A stretch of DNA of 64,000 nucleotides, taken from Nitratireductor aestuarii. Its GTDB lineage: Bacteria; Pseudomonadota; Alphaproteobacteria; Rhizobiales; Rhizobiaceae. Both the position numbers and the translations under genes were made by a program. This document shows positions 54,557 through 63,386 of this stretch, one piece after another. The notes beneath the pieces are model-generated. The model saw only the letters and a program-made list of their open reading frames with translations, did not search any database and was not told where the DNA came from. Position 1 is the stretch's first letter; each line of letters starts with the position of its first letter. Where the stretch lies: contig NZ_BMIF01000008.1 of NCBI RefSeq assembly GCF_014641695.1, positions 1 through 64,000 of the forward strand, read 5' to 3'.

Positions 54557-54813
54557 GTTTGTCGGGTTGTGTTCAGGCGTAGCAGAAATCTCAGCGGTTT
54601 CTTGCATTGATCTTGCCGCGTGAAGCGGCGCTGCGCTCCTCACGTCAGCTCTCGACACGATTTCACTTCGTCATGGCTTTGCTCCTATTGGGGGGAGGAG
54701 TGGATGGTGCTCGCCGTCGCATCACTTCTGGGTGCCTGCGCGTTTGAAAGGGTCCGCTCTGTTGCGGGCGCTGGTTGGGGCTATTGGGGGAGTGCAGCGG
54801 GCCACAGGGCTGA

Positions 54814-55980
54814 GTGCGTGCCATGCTGATCGGCTGGCTCGCAAGATCAGTCGGCCTTTTAGTGTTGCTCTTTCTCGCGGCCTGTTCCGGAATGCCCGGA
54901 CCGGGGCCACAGGCGCTTGAGATCAGCCGCCTGGCTGCCGAGGAGAATGTCTCGTCCGCACCTTTGCCTTATGTGCTGGTGCCGCTCGACCCACTGTCGG
55001 TCAGCCTCAGTAACCATTATCAACCGCTTGGCTTCCAGACGGAATTTCGCGATGCCTTTGGTGGATCACGGGCGATGACCGTCGGTGTCGGCGACAGGCT
55101 GACCGTCAACATCTGGGAGCCCAGCGTCGATGGTGTCTTCGCCACTTCCGAGAAGAAGCAGACGAGCCTGACCGCCACGGTGGACGAGGAGGGCAAGATC
55201 TACATTCCGTACGCGGGACGTGTGCAGGCAGGCGGCCACCATGTGGAGGCTCTGCGAAGAGCGATCGAGGAGGCCCTGCGCGGCAAGGCGGTTGAACCGC
55301 AAGTGCAGGTGTTGCTGGAAGAAAACGCGTCCAACAAGGTGGTGATGCTGGGCGATCTCGCGCAGCCGGGGCAATATGCGGTGCCGCTCAACGGACTGCG
55401 GCTGACGGAAGCCATCGCACGTGCGGGCGGGACAAAGGCTCCAGTCTTCGAGACCGTGGTCACCGTAGCGCGGGGACGAAACCGCGGCACGATCAGGCTC
55501 GACCAGGTGGCGAGCCTCTCCGGGGACAACATCTGGCTCGCACCAAACGATACCGTGATCGTGCAGCACCAGCCGAGAGCCTTCTCGGCCTTTGGAGCGG
55601 TCCAGCAGACAGGACTCCATCCGTTCCATGCGGAAAAACTCAGTCTTGCGGAAGCCCTGGCACAGGTGAAGGGGCTGAGGGATGATCGCGCGGACGCCGG
55701 CGGCATCTTCCTCTTCCGCTTCGAGGCACTTGCTCTTGCCGATCACTACGGAAAGCATCGAAGACACGCGGGACGCACAGGAGAGGATGTGACGCCCGTC
55801 GTCTATAGGCTCGACTTCAGCCGTCCCGACGCGATGTTCCTCGCCCAGAAGTTCATGATGAAGGACAAGGACGTGGTCTATGTGGCCAATCATCCAACGG
55901 CTGAGTTGGGCAAGTTCCTGTCGTCCATCGTGTCACCGATGCTCGGATCGGCTCGCACCGTCGCGGCTCTGGGAGACTGA
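54814..55980 (+). CDS. Polysaccharide export outer-membrane lipoprotein (Wza/KpsD-type)
   Basis: The 388-residue protein has a lipoprotein signal (LLFLAAC, lipidated Cys24 from the GTG start at 54814; an ATG at 54823 is an alternative). A Poly_export domain follows (about 90-180: MTVGVGDRLTVNIWEP, DEEGKIYIPYAGRVQAGG), then two SLBB-type ligand domains (MLGDLAQPGQYAVPLNGLRL, FGAVQQTGLHPF). Such proteins form the outer-membrane channel for capsule. It converges with kpsT, with a RIME-like repeat between them. In rhizobia the related locus exports K-antigen. Confidence 0.9.
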   Translation: MRAMLIGWLARSVGLLVLLFLAACSGMPGPGPQALEISRLAAEENVSSAPLPYVLVPLDPLSVSLSNHYQPLGFQTEFRDAFGGSRAMTVGVGDRLTVNIWEPSVDGVFATSEKKQTSLTATVDEEGKIYIPYAGRVQAGGHHVEALRRAIEEALRGKAVEPQVQVLLEENASNKVVMLGDLAQPGQYAVPLNGLRLTEAIARAGGTKAPVFETVVTVARGRNRGTIRLDQVASLSGDNIWLAPNDTVIVQHQPRAFSAFGAVQQTGLHPFHAEKLSLAEALAQVKGLRDDRADAGGIFLFRFEALALADHYGKHRRHAGRTGEDVTPVVYRLDFSRPDAMFLAQKFMMKDKDVVYVANHPTAELGKFLSSIVSPMLGSARTVAALGD

Positions 55981-55983
55981 GGC

Positions 55984-56094
55984 TTAGACCAGTTCAGACT
56001 TTCACAGAAACTCTGAACTGCTCCAAGTCTATGTTCTCTCGCGGTTCCGGACGGAAAACCGGTTTCCACTTTTCCTGGAACCGCCTTAGATCAG
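55984..56094 (-). repeat. RIME-like palindromic repeat, copy 2 (inverted)
   Basis: It is the reverse orientation of the repeat at 8393-8494. Stems are CAGTTCAGA/TCTGAACTG (55990-55998, 56012-56020), GCGGTTCC/GGAACCGC (56041-56048, 56077-56084) and TTCCA/TGGAA (56064-56068, 56076-56080). The shared core is identical, while the stem arms differ from copy 1 by paired changes. It fills the gap between the convergent export lipoprotein and kpsT and could act as a transcription stop for both. Confidence 0.75.
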
Positions 56095-56741
56095 TGAAGC
56101 CTTGCGTAAGCATTAATCAGGTCTTCCACATTATCGAAGAACCAGATGCCGTCGGGGGAAAGCAGCAGTCCGCAATCGCAAAGCTCGCGCACATGGCTCA
56201 TCGAGTGCGAGGCCATGATCAGCCGCGAGTGCGGGAGCTTTTCACGCAGCGCGACGTTGGATTTCTTGCGGAAGCTGGCATCGCCTACGCCTAGAATCTC
56301 GTCGATCAGGTAATAGTCGAAGTTGATGGCGAGGCTCATGCTGAAGGCAAGGCGCGAGCGCATGCCGGTAGAGTAGGTCTTGACCGGCAGACGCAAGGAG
56401 GTCCCCAGCTCGGAGAATTCCGCGACGTGGTCCACGACCTCATCGCTGTCGGCTCCATAGGTGCGTGCGACGAAGCGGATGTTCTCGATGCCGGTCATCG
56501 AACCGTTGAACCCGCCGGAAAAGCCCAAGGGCCACGAAAGGCTCGCCCGACGGACGATCCGGCCAGTGTCTGGACTTTCGGCACCGGAGATGAGCCGCAG
56601 GAGGGTGGACTTTCCCGCTCCATTGGGTCCGAGGAGGGCCACATTGCGGTTTGCCGGAAAGGTGAAGGTGAGGCCGTCAAAGACCTGCTTGCGGATACCC
56701 TTTGCGAAGTATGCTTTCGAGACTGCGTGAAGCTCGATCAT
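56091..56741 (-). CDS. kpsT: Capsule ABC transporter ATPase (KpsT/RkpS-like)
   Basis: The 216-residue ATPase energises polysaccharide export. Walker A is GPNGAGKST (39-47), with SWPLGFSGGFNGSMTGIENI (the export-type helical insert), signature YSTGMRSRLA, Walker B YYLIDEILGVGD and the switch His in ASHSM. This pattern is specific to polysaccharide exporters. It is the last gene of a five-gene overlapping operon; the kpsM stop overlaps its ATG by four bases. Confidence 0.94.
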   Translation of the reverse strand: MIELHAVSKAYFAKGIRKQVFDGLTFTFPANRNVALLGPNGAGKSTLLRLISGAESPDTGRIVRRASLSWPLGFSGGFNGSMTGIENIRFVARTYGADSDEVVDHVAEFSELGTSLRLPVKTYSTGMRSRLAFSMSLAINFDYYLIDEILGVGDASFRKKSNVALREKLPHSRLIMASHSMSHVRELCDCGLLLSPDGIWFFDNVEDLINAYARLH

Positions 56742-57535
56742 AAACCGCCGTTCCTCCGCGTCAGGCGTTCTGCGGCCAGTCCGATGAACACAAGGATGAG
56801 GCTGGTGAGGAGCAGAAAGGTCTTGTCCAGAACCTGGCTCTCATAGCCGGGGTAGTATCCCTCCCGGGTCCATTCGATCGCGTGGAGCACCGGGTTCCAC
56901 TGCAGCCATTCGATGATCTGGGGCGGCAGGTAGTCCGGAACGAAGAATACGCCGGAGATGAAGAAAAGCGGCTTGGTGAGGATCGGTGCAATCCGCCGCC
57001 AGCTGTCCCAGCGGTTCAGAAGCATCGCGTTGATGAGCCCCATCCCGGTGCCAAGCAGGCTGGCGGCAACGAAGGCGAACAGCACGTCTTCAAGATGTGC
57101 GGGCGGGGTGGCCATGCCGAGAGCGATTAGCCCGCCATAGATGACGCCGGCAATGACAAGGTAGGTGAGAACGATCAGGATCGCGCGGGCGAAGAGCACG
57201 TCGGTTCGCTTGATCGGCGGATAGGCAAGCAGCGCGCGGTTTGCCTCGACCGCTGTCATCAGGGATTCCGCCAGCCGCAGCACCAGCTGCAACATGATGA
57301 TGCCGGTCGCGAAGAAGAGTGCGAGGCTGGTGCCAAAAGGCGGATGGCGCGCGGCGTAGGTAAAGATGACGGTCAGAAGCACAATGCTCGCAACCGGCGT
57401 GATGATGGCCCAGAGATAGCCGAGGTGTGACGTGCCGAAAGTCGCGCGGGTTTCGCGCAGGATCAGGCTCGCGGCCACCCGCATCTGCAGTGCCGCGAGC
57501 GCCCGCCAGCTATCTGAGATGGTCGCGGACCGCAT
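56738..57535 (-). CDS. kpsM: Capsule ABC transporter permease (KpsM/RkpT-like)
   Basis: The 265-residue ABC-2 type permease has six hydrophobic segments and the family C-terminal region NPVLHAIEWTREGYYPGYES. An N-terminal amphipathic helix (LQMRVAASLILRETRATFG) precedes the first membrane segment, as in KpsM/Wzm. Its start lies 26 bases inside the kpsE end, indicating tight coupling. Confidence 0.94.
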   Translation of the reverse strand: MRSATISDSWRALAALQMRVAASLILRETRATFGTSHLGYLWAIITPVASIVLLTVIFTYAARHPPFGTSLALFFATGIIMLQLVLRLAESLMTAVEANRALLAYPPIKRTDVLFARAILIVLTYLVIAGVIYGGLIALGMATPPAHLEDVLFAFVAASLLGTGMGLINAMLLNRWDSWRRIAPILTKPLFFISGVFFVPDYLPPQIIEWLQWNPVLHAIEWTREGYYPGYESQVLDKTFLLLTSLILVFIGLAAERLTRRNGGL

Positions 57536-58718
57536 AGCCGATCAGTGCCCCAATGGCCCAGACGAGCGTGAGCCCCGCTGCCAGCAGCAGAATGTTGAGC
57601 ACCCGCCGCGGATAGGCAGCCTGCTCAGGAACAACAGGCGCGGAATAGACCGCGAGGTAGCGCTGGTGGCGGTCCGCGTTGATGCGCGCGGTCTCAAGCG
57701 AGGAAAGAGCCGAGGCATAGTATTGCTGTGCGAAGCTGCGCTCCACCTCCAGCGTCTCGTAGACAGCAAGCTGGTTGCTCAGCGTTGCCGACCCCGCCGC
57801 ATCCGCAGTGTGCGCGGTCATCCCGGCTCGCTCGCGAGCAATCTGCTGTTCCAGCGCCTCTGCCTGGCGGGTGAGGCTGCGCAGCGACGGCGCGTCCTTG
57901 TCGAGGCTCGCCTGGAGGGCGGATATGCGCGCCCTGAGATCAGCCAGTTGCCGTTCCAGCCCGCCAACGAGCTCAAGCCGGATGCGCGCCGACCCTGCAG
58001 GGTCCAGCGATTGCTCCGTCTCGCGGAACTGGCGGATTGCCTCCAGCACTGTCTTCAGCCGGCCTTCTGCGCGCTCGACTTCAGCCGCAGAAAACGCGAC
58101 TGCGTCACGCCTCGCTTCTCCGGACAGGTGATTGACCATGTCGCGGCAATAGGCGAGGACGAGCGATGCCAAACGCTCGGCGGCTACCGGATCGAAGGCC
58201 TCGACCTCGAAGGTGACGATGCCCGATGCGCTGTTGTAGTTCGCGTGGATGCGGCGGTTCCAATAGTTGACCAGATTTTCGATGGAGCTGCCCTCGTCGA
58301 GCCTCATCAGCCAATCCGCCTCCTCGCTGGAATAGTGTTCCTGCAACGGGAAATCCTGCGACAGGCGCTCAACGATATCCCGGCTGCCCAGATATTTTAG
58401 CAGGATATATGCGTCGGACGTGGTGGAATGCGCCGTACTCAGCCCGGTGATGGCGCCAATCATATCAGTGCCAGTTGCTTCAGTGCTGCGGATCGCGAAG
58501 CCTGCACCGGCGACATAGCGATCGGAGGCGAAAGCGACGTAGTAGACGGCGCTCAGAAATGCGGGCAGCAGGACACAGATCACGAAGCTTGCAAACAGAA
58601 TACGGTGGCGGGGGCGCAGCCTGGAAGCAGGGGTCCGACCGGTGAGAAGCACACCACCCACCGTCCCGGGCAAGGGCACGAGTTTGGGCTTGGCCTCTTC
58701 CCCGGTCGCAATGCTCAT
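57510..58718 (-). CDS. kpsE: Capsule export inner-membrane protein (KpsE/RkpR-like)
   Basis: The 402-residue polysaccharide co-polymerase-like protein has membrane segments near both ends (about 46-66 and 372-392) enclosing a long periplasmic helical region (about 200-330, coiled coil). The final LAVYSAPVVPEQAAYPRR is the Pro-rich pre-membrane motif of the PCP-3/KpsE family. It links the inner-membrane transporter to the outer-membrane channel. Its ATG overlaps the kpsC stop by four bases. Confidence 0.92.
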   Translation of the reverse strand: MSIATGEEAKPKLVPLPGTVGGVLLTGRTPASRLRPRHRILFASFVICVLLPAFLSAVYYVAFASDRYVAGAGFAIRSTEATGTDMIGAITGLSTAHSTTSDAYILLKYLGSRDIVERLSQDFPLQEHYSSEEADWLMRLDEGSSIENLVNYWNRRIHANYNSASGIVTFEVEAFDPVAAERLASLVLAYCRDMVNHLSGEARRDAVAFSAAEVERAEGRLKTVLEAIRQFRETEQSLDPAGSARIRLELVGGLERQLADLRARISALQASLDKDAPSLRSLTRQAEALEQQIARERAGMTAHTADAAGSATLSNQLAVYETLEVERSFAQQYYASALSSLETARINADRHQRYLAVYSAPVVPEQAAYPRRVLNILLLAAGLTLVWAIGALIGYAVRDHLR

Positions 58719-60712
58719 GATGTTTCCTCAGCCATCTGCGGAGGCTGGCGGCGAAAACGACGGTGGAGTTGCAGGCGAAGGAACGGACGTGTGAGGTGGT
58801 GCAGCCCTAAGCCGCGCCGGCTCTGCGATTGGGCGACGATTTCCTCGACGGTTCGTTCCGGTGTCGTGTAGCGGTTCGTCCTCGCGCTGACGTAGGTTGG
58901 GTAGAGTATGAGTGCCGCCGCAACCAGTTCATCCAGCTCCAGCCTGCGTTTGCGGCGCGGCAGGGGGCTCACGTCGGTTGTCAGTCCCCAACCGGCGTAA
59001 AACGGTTGTCCATAACAGGTGACGCGCTTGCCACGGAGCAAGGCTTCAAAGCCCGTGAGCGAGGTGAGTGTGTGTACCTCGTCCACTTCCTGAAGCAGAG
59101 CGGTGATGGAAATGTCGGGCATCACGTCATCACAATATTTGGCAATTTCACCCTCCACCTCTCCCCCGCAACGCAGGCCGGCAGCTACATCGGGGTGAGG
59201 CTTGTAGATGATCCAGGTATCGGGATTGGCAGCCCGTACAGCCCTGACAAGCTCAAGATTGGTGCGGATGGTCGATGCTCCCATGAGTACGGATGCATCG
59301 TCCTCCACCTGACCAGGGACAAGGATTGCCGTCCTGGAGGTCGGCGGTCTCAGCCACTGGTTACCGGCAAGATTGTACTTGGAGATGCCCGCACTCACGA
59401 TCCGCTCGCGAAGCACGCGTGCGCGTTTTACAAGCGCCTCGTCAAATTCGGTCGTCGCCAGCAGATGCTCCAGACGGGACGGGTTCCGAGGATCGTAGTG
59501 CATCCCCATGTCATCGACGCACCATGACAGCGGTGGCTTCAGATCGGCGCCAAGCCCCACCGATCGCAGAAAACCGTCCTCGATCCGGATTATTTGCGAG
59601 CCGGGCGGAGGTTCGACGGGCTGACTGCCCCAGATGGCGATGGTGGATCCGGGTGGACAGTCGCCGGCGGATCGCACGAAGCGGATGCTGGATCCGGCAA
59701 GGAAGCGCTTCGTCCAATGTCGCTTCCAGAATGGGAAACCGACGGCGTACACGGTTTCAGGAAAGCGTCTGCGCATACGCCGCTGAAAGGCGAGATATTC
59801 CAGAACGGTCTCAACCTCGCAGCGCTCGCCAGTCTCAGGATCGACGTAGCGCGCCAGTTCAACAAGGCAGGCGTGGACGAGTGTTTCGAGATCAATCGGC
59901 TGGCGCCAGTACGGCGCGGGCAACGTGTCTTCCGTCAGGCCACGCCCGCCGTAGAAGGGCATGCCAAAGGTTCTTACAGGTTTACCATGGATGAGCGACT
60001 CGAAACCCAGCTGTGATGTGACGGTGTAAACGGCGCTAGCGCCGCCCATCAGTTTCACTGGTGAGCAAGGTTTCGTGATAAACAGAATACGCGGATTGTC
60101 GGCGTAGTCGGCGGCGTTCAGGTATCCTTTCCGGCGACCCGCAGCGAGAGGATGGGCTTTCACCACGACCGTGGCCGACGGGTTTTCTTCGAGTGCCGCT
60201 CCCAGCATCGCGCGGAACGAGGTCTCGTCCGCCTTGCCGAGTTGAACCGAGTCATCGCCCCGCAACTGATCAACCACCAGAACGTAGCGCTCCGGCAAGG
60301 GCCCGTCATATTCGGGCAGGTGGTTGTATTTCGACACACCCGCAGCCTTCCAGGCTTCGATCAGGTTTCGGGCGCGAGTGCGCTGTGTTGCTGTGAGAGG
60401 ACGCTGCAGGAGCTGGTCCAGATGCCCCAAACGGGTGAGGTCGTGGTGGGTCGTAATCCGCTCCACGGTGATGGAGAGGGGCGGATCATCGGGATGAAGC
60501 GAACGGAGGAACCCGTCCTCCAACAGGAGATGTGGGCTATTGCACATGCCTGACAGCCAGACGGCTCTAAGCCCGGACGGCTTCAGGCCCCAGCCGACGA
60601 TCTGACTGGTTTTCCTCAAGGTCCAGGGGGTGACCAGCCTGCAGGCGGAGGCGTCCAGGAAAGCATGCAGATGGGGCAGACGCGCGAGCTTGAAAGAGGT
60701 AACGCCGATCAT
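58715..60712 (-). CDS. kpsC: Capsule polysaccharide beta-Kdo transferase (KpsC-like)
   Basis: KpsC builds the poly-Kdo linker on the lipid anchor of group 2 capsules. The 665-residue protein has two related glycosyltransferase modules (about 25-310 and 340-600), visible as repeated pairs: FLRSLHPDD / FLRSVGLGAD, HDLTRLGHLDQLL / RNPSRLEHLLATT, and FGMPFYGGRGLTED / YGQPFYAGWGLTTD. This tandem structure is diagnostic. Its stop overlaps kpsE and its start overlaps the upstream glycosyltransferase end. The single-module partner KpsS is not seen in the window. Confidence 0.92.
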   Translation of the reverse strand: MIGVTSFKLARLPHLHAFLDASACRLVTPWTLRKTSQIVGWGLKPSGLRAVWLSGMCNSPHLLLEDGFLRSLHPDDPPLSITVERITTHHDLTRLGHLDQLLQRPLTATQRTRARNLIEAWKAAGVSKYNHLPEYDGPLPERYVLVVDQLRGDDSVQLGKADETSFRAMLGAALEENPSATVVVKAHPLAAGRRKGYLNAADYADNPRILFITKPCSPVKLMGGASAVYTVTSQLGFESLIHGKPVRTFGMPFYGGRGLTEDTLPAPYWRQPIDLETLVHACLVELARYVDPETGERCEVETVLEYLAFQRRMRRRFPETVYAVGFPFWKRHWTKRFLAGSSIRFVRSAGDCPPGSTIAIWGSQPVEPPPGSQIIRIEDGFLRSVGLGADLKPPLSWCVDDMGMHYDPRNPSRLEHLLATTEFDEALVKRARVLRERIVSAGISKYNLAGNQWLRPPTSRTAILVPGQVEDDASVLMGASTIRTNLELVRAVRAANPDTWIIYKPHPDVAAGLRCGGEVEGEIAKYCDDVMPDISITALLQEVDEVHTLTSLTGFEALLRGKRVTCYGQPFYAGWGLTTDVSPLPRRKRRLELDELVAAALILYPTYVSARTNRYTTPERTVEEIVAQSQSRRGLGLHHLTRPFLRLQLHRRFRRQPPQMAEETS

Positions 60713-61734
60713 GCCGCCACCTTTTCGGTCGCGGGCAGGATACCGAACTCGTTCTGCCAGAAACGCCTCAAGGCTTCGGGTAGGCCAAGCCTTAGCGCAA
60801 GCCTGCTGTTGTTGGCTGCAACGCGTTGGACCAGATGCCGATCCTGGTTCAGACTTGAAAGAAGGTCGTACCAGCCAACGCTATTGTTGCAGAGGATTGC
60901 CGCCCCGGCCTCGGCTGCCATGTGGCGGAACGGCAGGCCGCTACCGTAAACGGGGGCGGCGCCGTAGCTGGCAAGCTCCAGTATCTTGTTGTGCGATCGG
61001 GCGGCATTGAAACGCGTCGGCAGTGCCGGAACAATGCCTATGTGAAACTGCTCCCGTTGCAACGTATTGGTGTATGCGGACCAGCTCTGCGGCTTGTGGT
61101 GCACAATATTCGCGAGCCGCAGTTCGCCCGGAGCATAGTCGCCAAGGAAGGTATGCAGTTCGCAATCCGGATGTTCACGCAGGAAACGTGCAAGCGGCGC
61201 AGCGATACTTGCAAGATCCTGAAGGCGCGCACGTGTCCCAGGAAATACGATCCTGAGCCGGCCGGAAGCGTGGTGCTCAAGATGCTTGACCGGCTGAACC
61301 AGGCAGGGGCTCACGATCCTGCCGCGCTGCCCAAAACGGGCCTGCAGCGCCTCTGACGTGACGTAAATGTGCTCCGCACGTTTGAGGACTGGTCTTATGC
61401 TACGGGCAAGGCTGAAAAGCCGTTTCCGGTAGGCCAGCGGCAGGTTTGTGTCGCACATGCCCGCCCAGATGTCGTCATCCAGCAGGTAGTGCACGCGCAT
61501 TGACCGGAGTTGCCGCAGGACGGCAGCCGCAGGTTCATCCAAATGACGGATGATGAAAAGCTGCGGATCGTCCGTCTCCCGGATCAGAAATGCGTTCGGC
61601 GACAAACGCCAAATCGGATGGCTCGCGCTGCCGGAAGGTCCGATCTCGCTCGCCATTGCTTCAGTGAAATATATCGTCGTCGTAGGAAGTTCTACACTTC
61701 CCCCGCGATGCCATCTCATCCCCATGATCAGCAT
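60709..61734 (-). CDS. Glycosyltransferase, first gene of the capsule operon
   Basis: The product of about 341 residues has a GT-B-like layout: HYLLDDDIWAG near the first third, RLRIVFPGTRARLQDL opening the second Rossmann domain, HIGIVPALPTRFNAARSHNKILELASYGAAPVY near the donor site (readable as RSHNKILELASYG). The FNAARSHNKILE block resembles the E-containing donor site of GT4-like enzymes. The start is uncertain: ATGs at 61734, 61725 and 61719 all follow G-rich sequence; the open frame further upstream looks non-coding. It overlaps kpsC by four bases, so it likely acts in building this capsule. Confidence 0.8.
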   Translation of the reverse strand: MLIMGMRWHRGGSVELPTTTIYFTEAMASEIGPSGSASHPIWRLSPNAFLIRETDDPQLFIIRHLDEPAAAVLRQLRSMRVHYLLDDDIWAGMCDTNLPLAYRKRLFSLARSIRPVLKRAEHIYVTSEALQARFGQRGRIVSPCLVQPVKHLEHHASGRLRIVFPGTRARLQDLASIAAPLARFLREHPDCELHTFLGDYAPGELRLANIVHHKPQSWSAYTNTLQREQFHIGIVPALPTRFNAARSHNKILELASYGAAPVYGSGLPFRHMAAEAGAAILCNNSVGWYDLLSSLNQDRHLVQRVAANNSRLALRLGLPEALRRFWQNEFGILPATEKVAA

Positions 61735-61979
61735 ACCCCCAAAGAACAATCTACACGTACAACTTTGGGATGAAAAGTAGATTTGTCGTGGCGCTTGCTG
61801 CGGGACACTATATTTTCTTGGCAGACCACGCGGCCACGCTGCCAATGCCGAGGATGCCGAAGAAATCAAAGGGTTAAACGGGCTAGACGATTTGCGCTTC
61901 GTTCGCTCCAACAATTTTCAATCCCCTGCCGTGGGGGTCATCATCAGAATGAAGGCGCTTCAACCGAGAGAGCGTCTGA
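61735..61979. other. Divergent promoter region of the capsule operon and the DUF2793 gene
   Basis: This 245-base gap must hold promoters in both directions. A 35-codon frame starts at 61770 but has only a weak ribosome site. A further open stretch (about 61880-61975) could be decayed coding DNA, but I recognise nothing in it. Confidence 0.35.
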
Positions 61980-63356
61980 ATGAGCGAAGAAACACCGAAC
62001 CTGAGCCTCCCTTACATAATGCCGTCCCAGGCGCAAAAACACGTGACGCACAACGAGGCCATTCGCGCCATCGATGCGTTGTTGCACGTTGGCGTAATCG
62101 CGCGGGATCTTACAGCGCCGCCCTCGGACCCGGAGGATGGTGACCGCTATATTGCCGGCAGTCCATCCACCGGCGCATGGGCCGGAAAGGATAATCAGCT
62201 CGCTGCCTTCCAGGACGGCGCCTGGGCGTTTTTCGAGCCAAAGTCAGGCTGGGTCGCTTATGTGGCAGAGGAAGAACGGATGCTCGTTCATGATGGCTCT
62301 GGCTGGCAGGACGTTCCAGTGGAGCTTATGCCCGAGGATTTACAGCTCGTCGAAGGGCTAGGCGTCAACACGTCCTACGATAGCACGAACAAGCTGGCGG
62401 TGGCATCAATTGCAAGCTTGTTTACACATGCAGGCGCGGGGCACCAGCTAAAGATAAACAAGAACGCGACCGCCGATACCGGCAGCATTCTCTTTCAGAC
62501 GAACTGGAGTGGACGTGCGGAATTCGGGCTCACTGGCGACGACAATTTTCACGTCAAGGTGTCGCCTGACGGGGTCACCTGGAACGAGGCGGTGCAGGTA
62601 AATCGATCGACGGGGGCGGTCGGCATCGGCAGTCTCAACCCGGCCCGAACGCTGCATGTGCGCGGCAGTTCGGCTGGGATCCGGCTGGATCGGGACGCGA
62701 ACACGGTGCTCGTGCAGATGCACAGGTTCCCGACCGGCGATTACACCACTCCCTGGAAAGGATTCATGTTCGGCGTAGAATCGCATTCGTCCGGCGCCGG
62801 TCGCTTCATGATCGGCGACTATGGAACGCAGGTGTCCGGCCCGTTTACTTACCGCCTCATCGTGGAGGGTACTGGCCAGGTGACGCCTGGGGATGACGAT
62901 GCGCAGTCGCTTGGAGCCGCATCGCGGCGCTGGTCACAGGTCTATGCCGCTTCGGCGACGATCAACACCTCGGATGAGAATGACAAGCAGGAGATCGAAG
63001 GCGTGCCGGACGTCTGGCTCGATGCCTGGGGAGACGTGGAGTGGTCGCGGTTCCGGTACCGTGATGCGGTCCAGCAGAAGGGCGAGGAGGCGCGCTGGCA
63101 TGTGGGCATTGTCGCTCAACGGGTGCGCGACTGCTTTGCAGCGCATGGTCTGGACGCCTTCCGCCTCGGTCTGCTCTGCTACGACGAGTGGGATGAGGAG
63201 CCGGAGATCACAGCGAGCGAGGAGGAGCAGGGCGAGTATGTCTCGCGGCCATATCGCGCGGCAGGCAGCCGGTTCGGCATCCGGTATGAGGAAGCGCTTG
63301 CCATGGAGGCCGCCTGGCAGCGACGCGAGCTGCAACGGCTGAGGGATGAGGACTAG
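61980..63356 (+). CDS. DUF2793 protein with C-terminal S74 intramolecular chaperone domain
   Basis: The 458-residue protein starts with DUF2793 (about 1-110: LPYIMPSQAQKHVTHNEAIR, GDRYIAGSP, EGDTAWV-like FFEPKSGWVAYV). This domain is found in phage and gene-transfer-agent tail proteins. The middle (about 130-320) is beta-rich with repeated GSIL/GAVGIGS-type turns. The end is a peptidase S74 domain: the self-cleavage Ser331 and Lys336 sit in TSDENDK, followed by WHVGIVAQRV. Such domains trimerise tail spikes and then cut themselves off. No phage structural gene is nearby; capsule genes flank it. Confidence 0.88.
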   Translation: MSEETPNLSLPYIMPSQAQKHVTHNEAIRAIDALLHVGVIARDLTAPPSDPEDGDRYIAGSPSTGAWAGKDNQLAAFQDGAWAFFEPKSGWVAYVAEEERMLVHDGSGWQDVPVELMPEDLQLVEGLGVNTSYDSTNKLAVASIASLFTHAGAGHQLKINKNATADTGSILFQTNWSGRAEFGLTGDDNFHVKVSPDGVTWNEAVQVNRSTGAVGIGSLNPARTLHVRGSSAGIRLDRDANTVLVQMHRFPTGDYTTPWKGFMFGVESHSSGAGRFMIGDYGTQVSGPFTYRLIVEGTGQVTPGDDDAQSLGAASRRWSQVYAASATINTSDENDKQEIEGVPDVWLDAWGDVEWSRFRYRDAVQQKGEEARWHVGIVAQRVRDCFAAHGLDAFRLGLLCYDEWDEEPEITASEEEQGEYVSRPYRAAGSRFGIRYEEALAMEAAWQRRELQRLRDED

Positions 63357-63386
63357 ATCCTTGTATTTCCGGAGCTGCAGTTGAGC

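Noticed and set aside
61770-61877. 35-codon frame before the DUF2793 gene
   Set aside because: Weak ribosome site, no recognisable product; more likely leader DNA.
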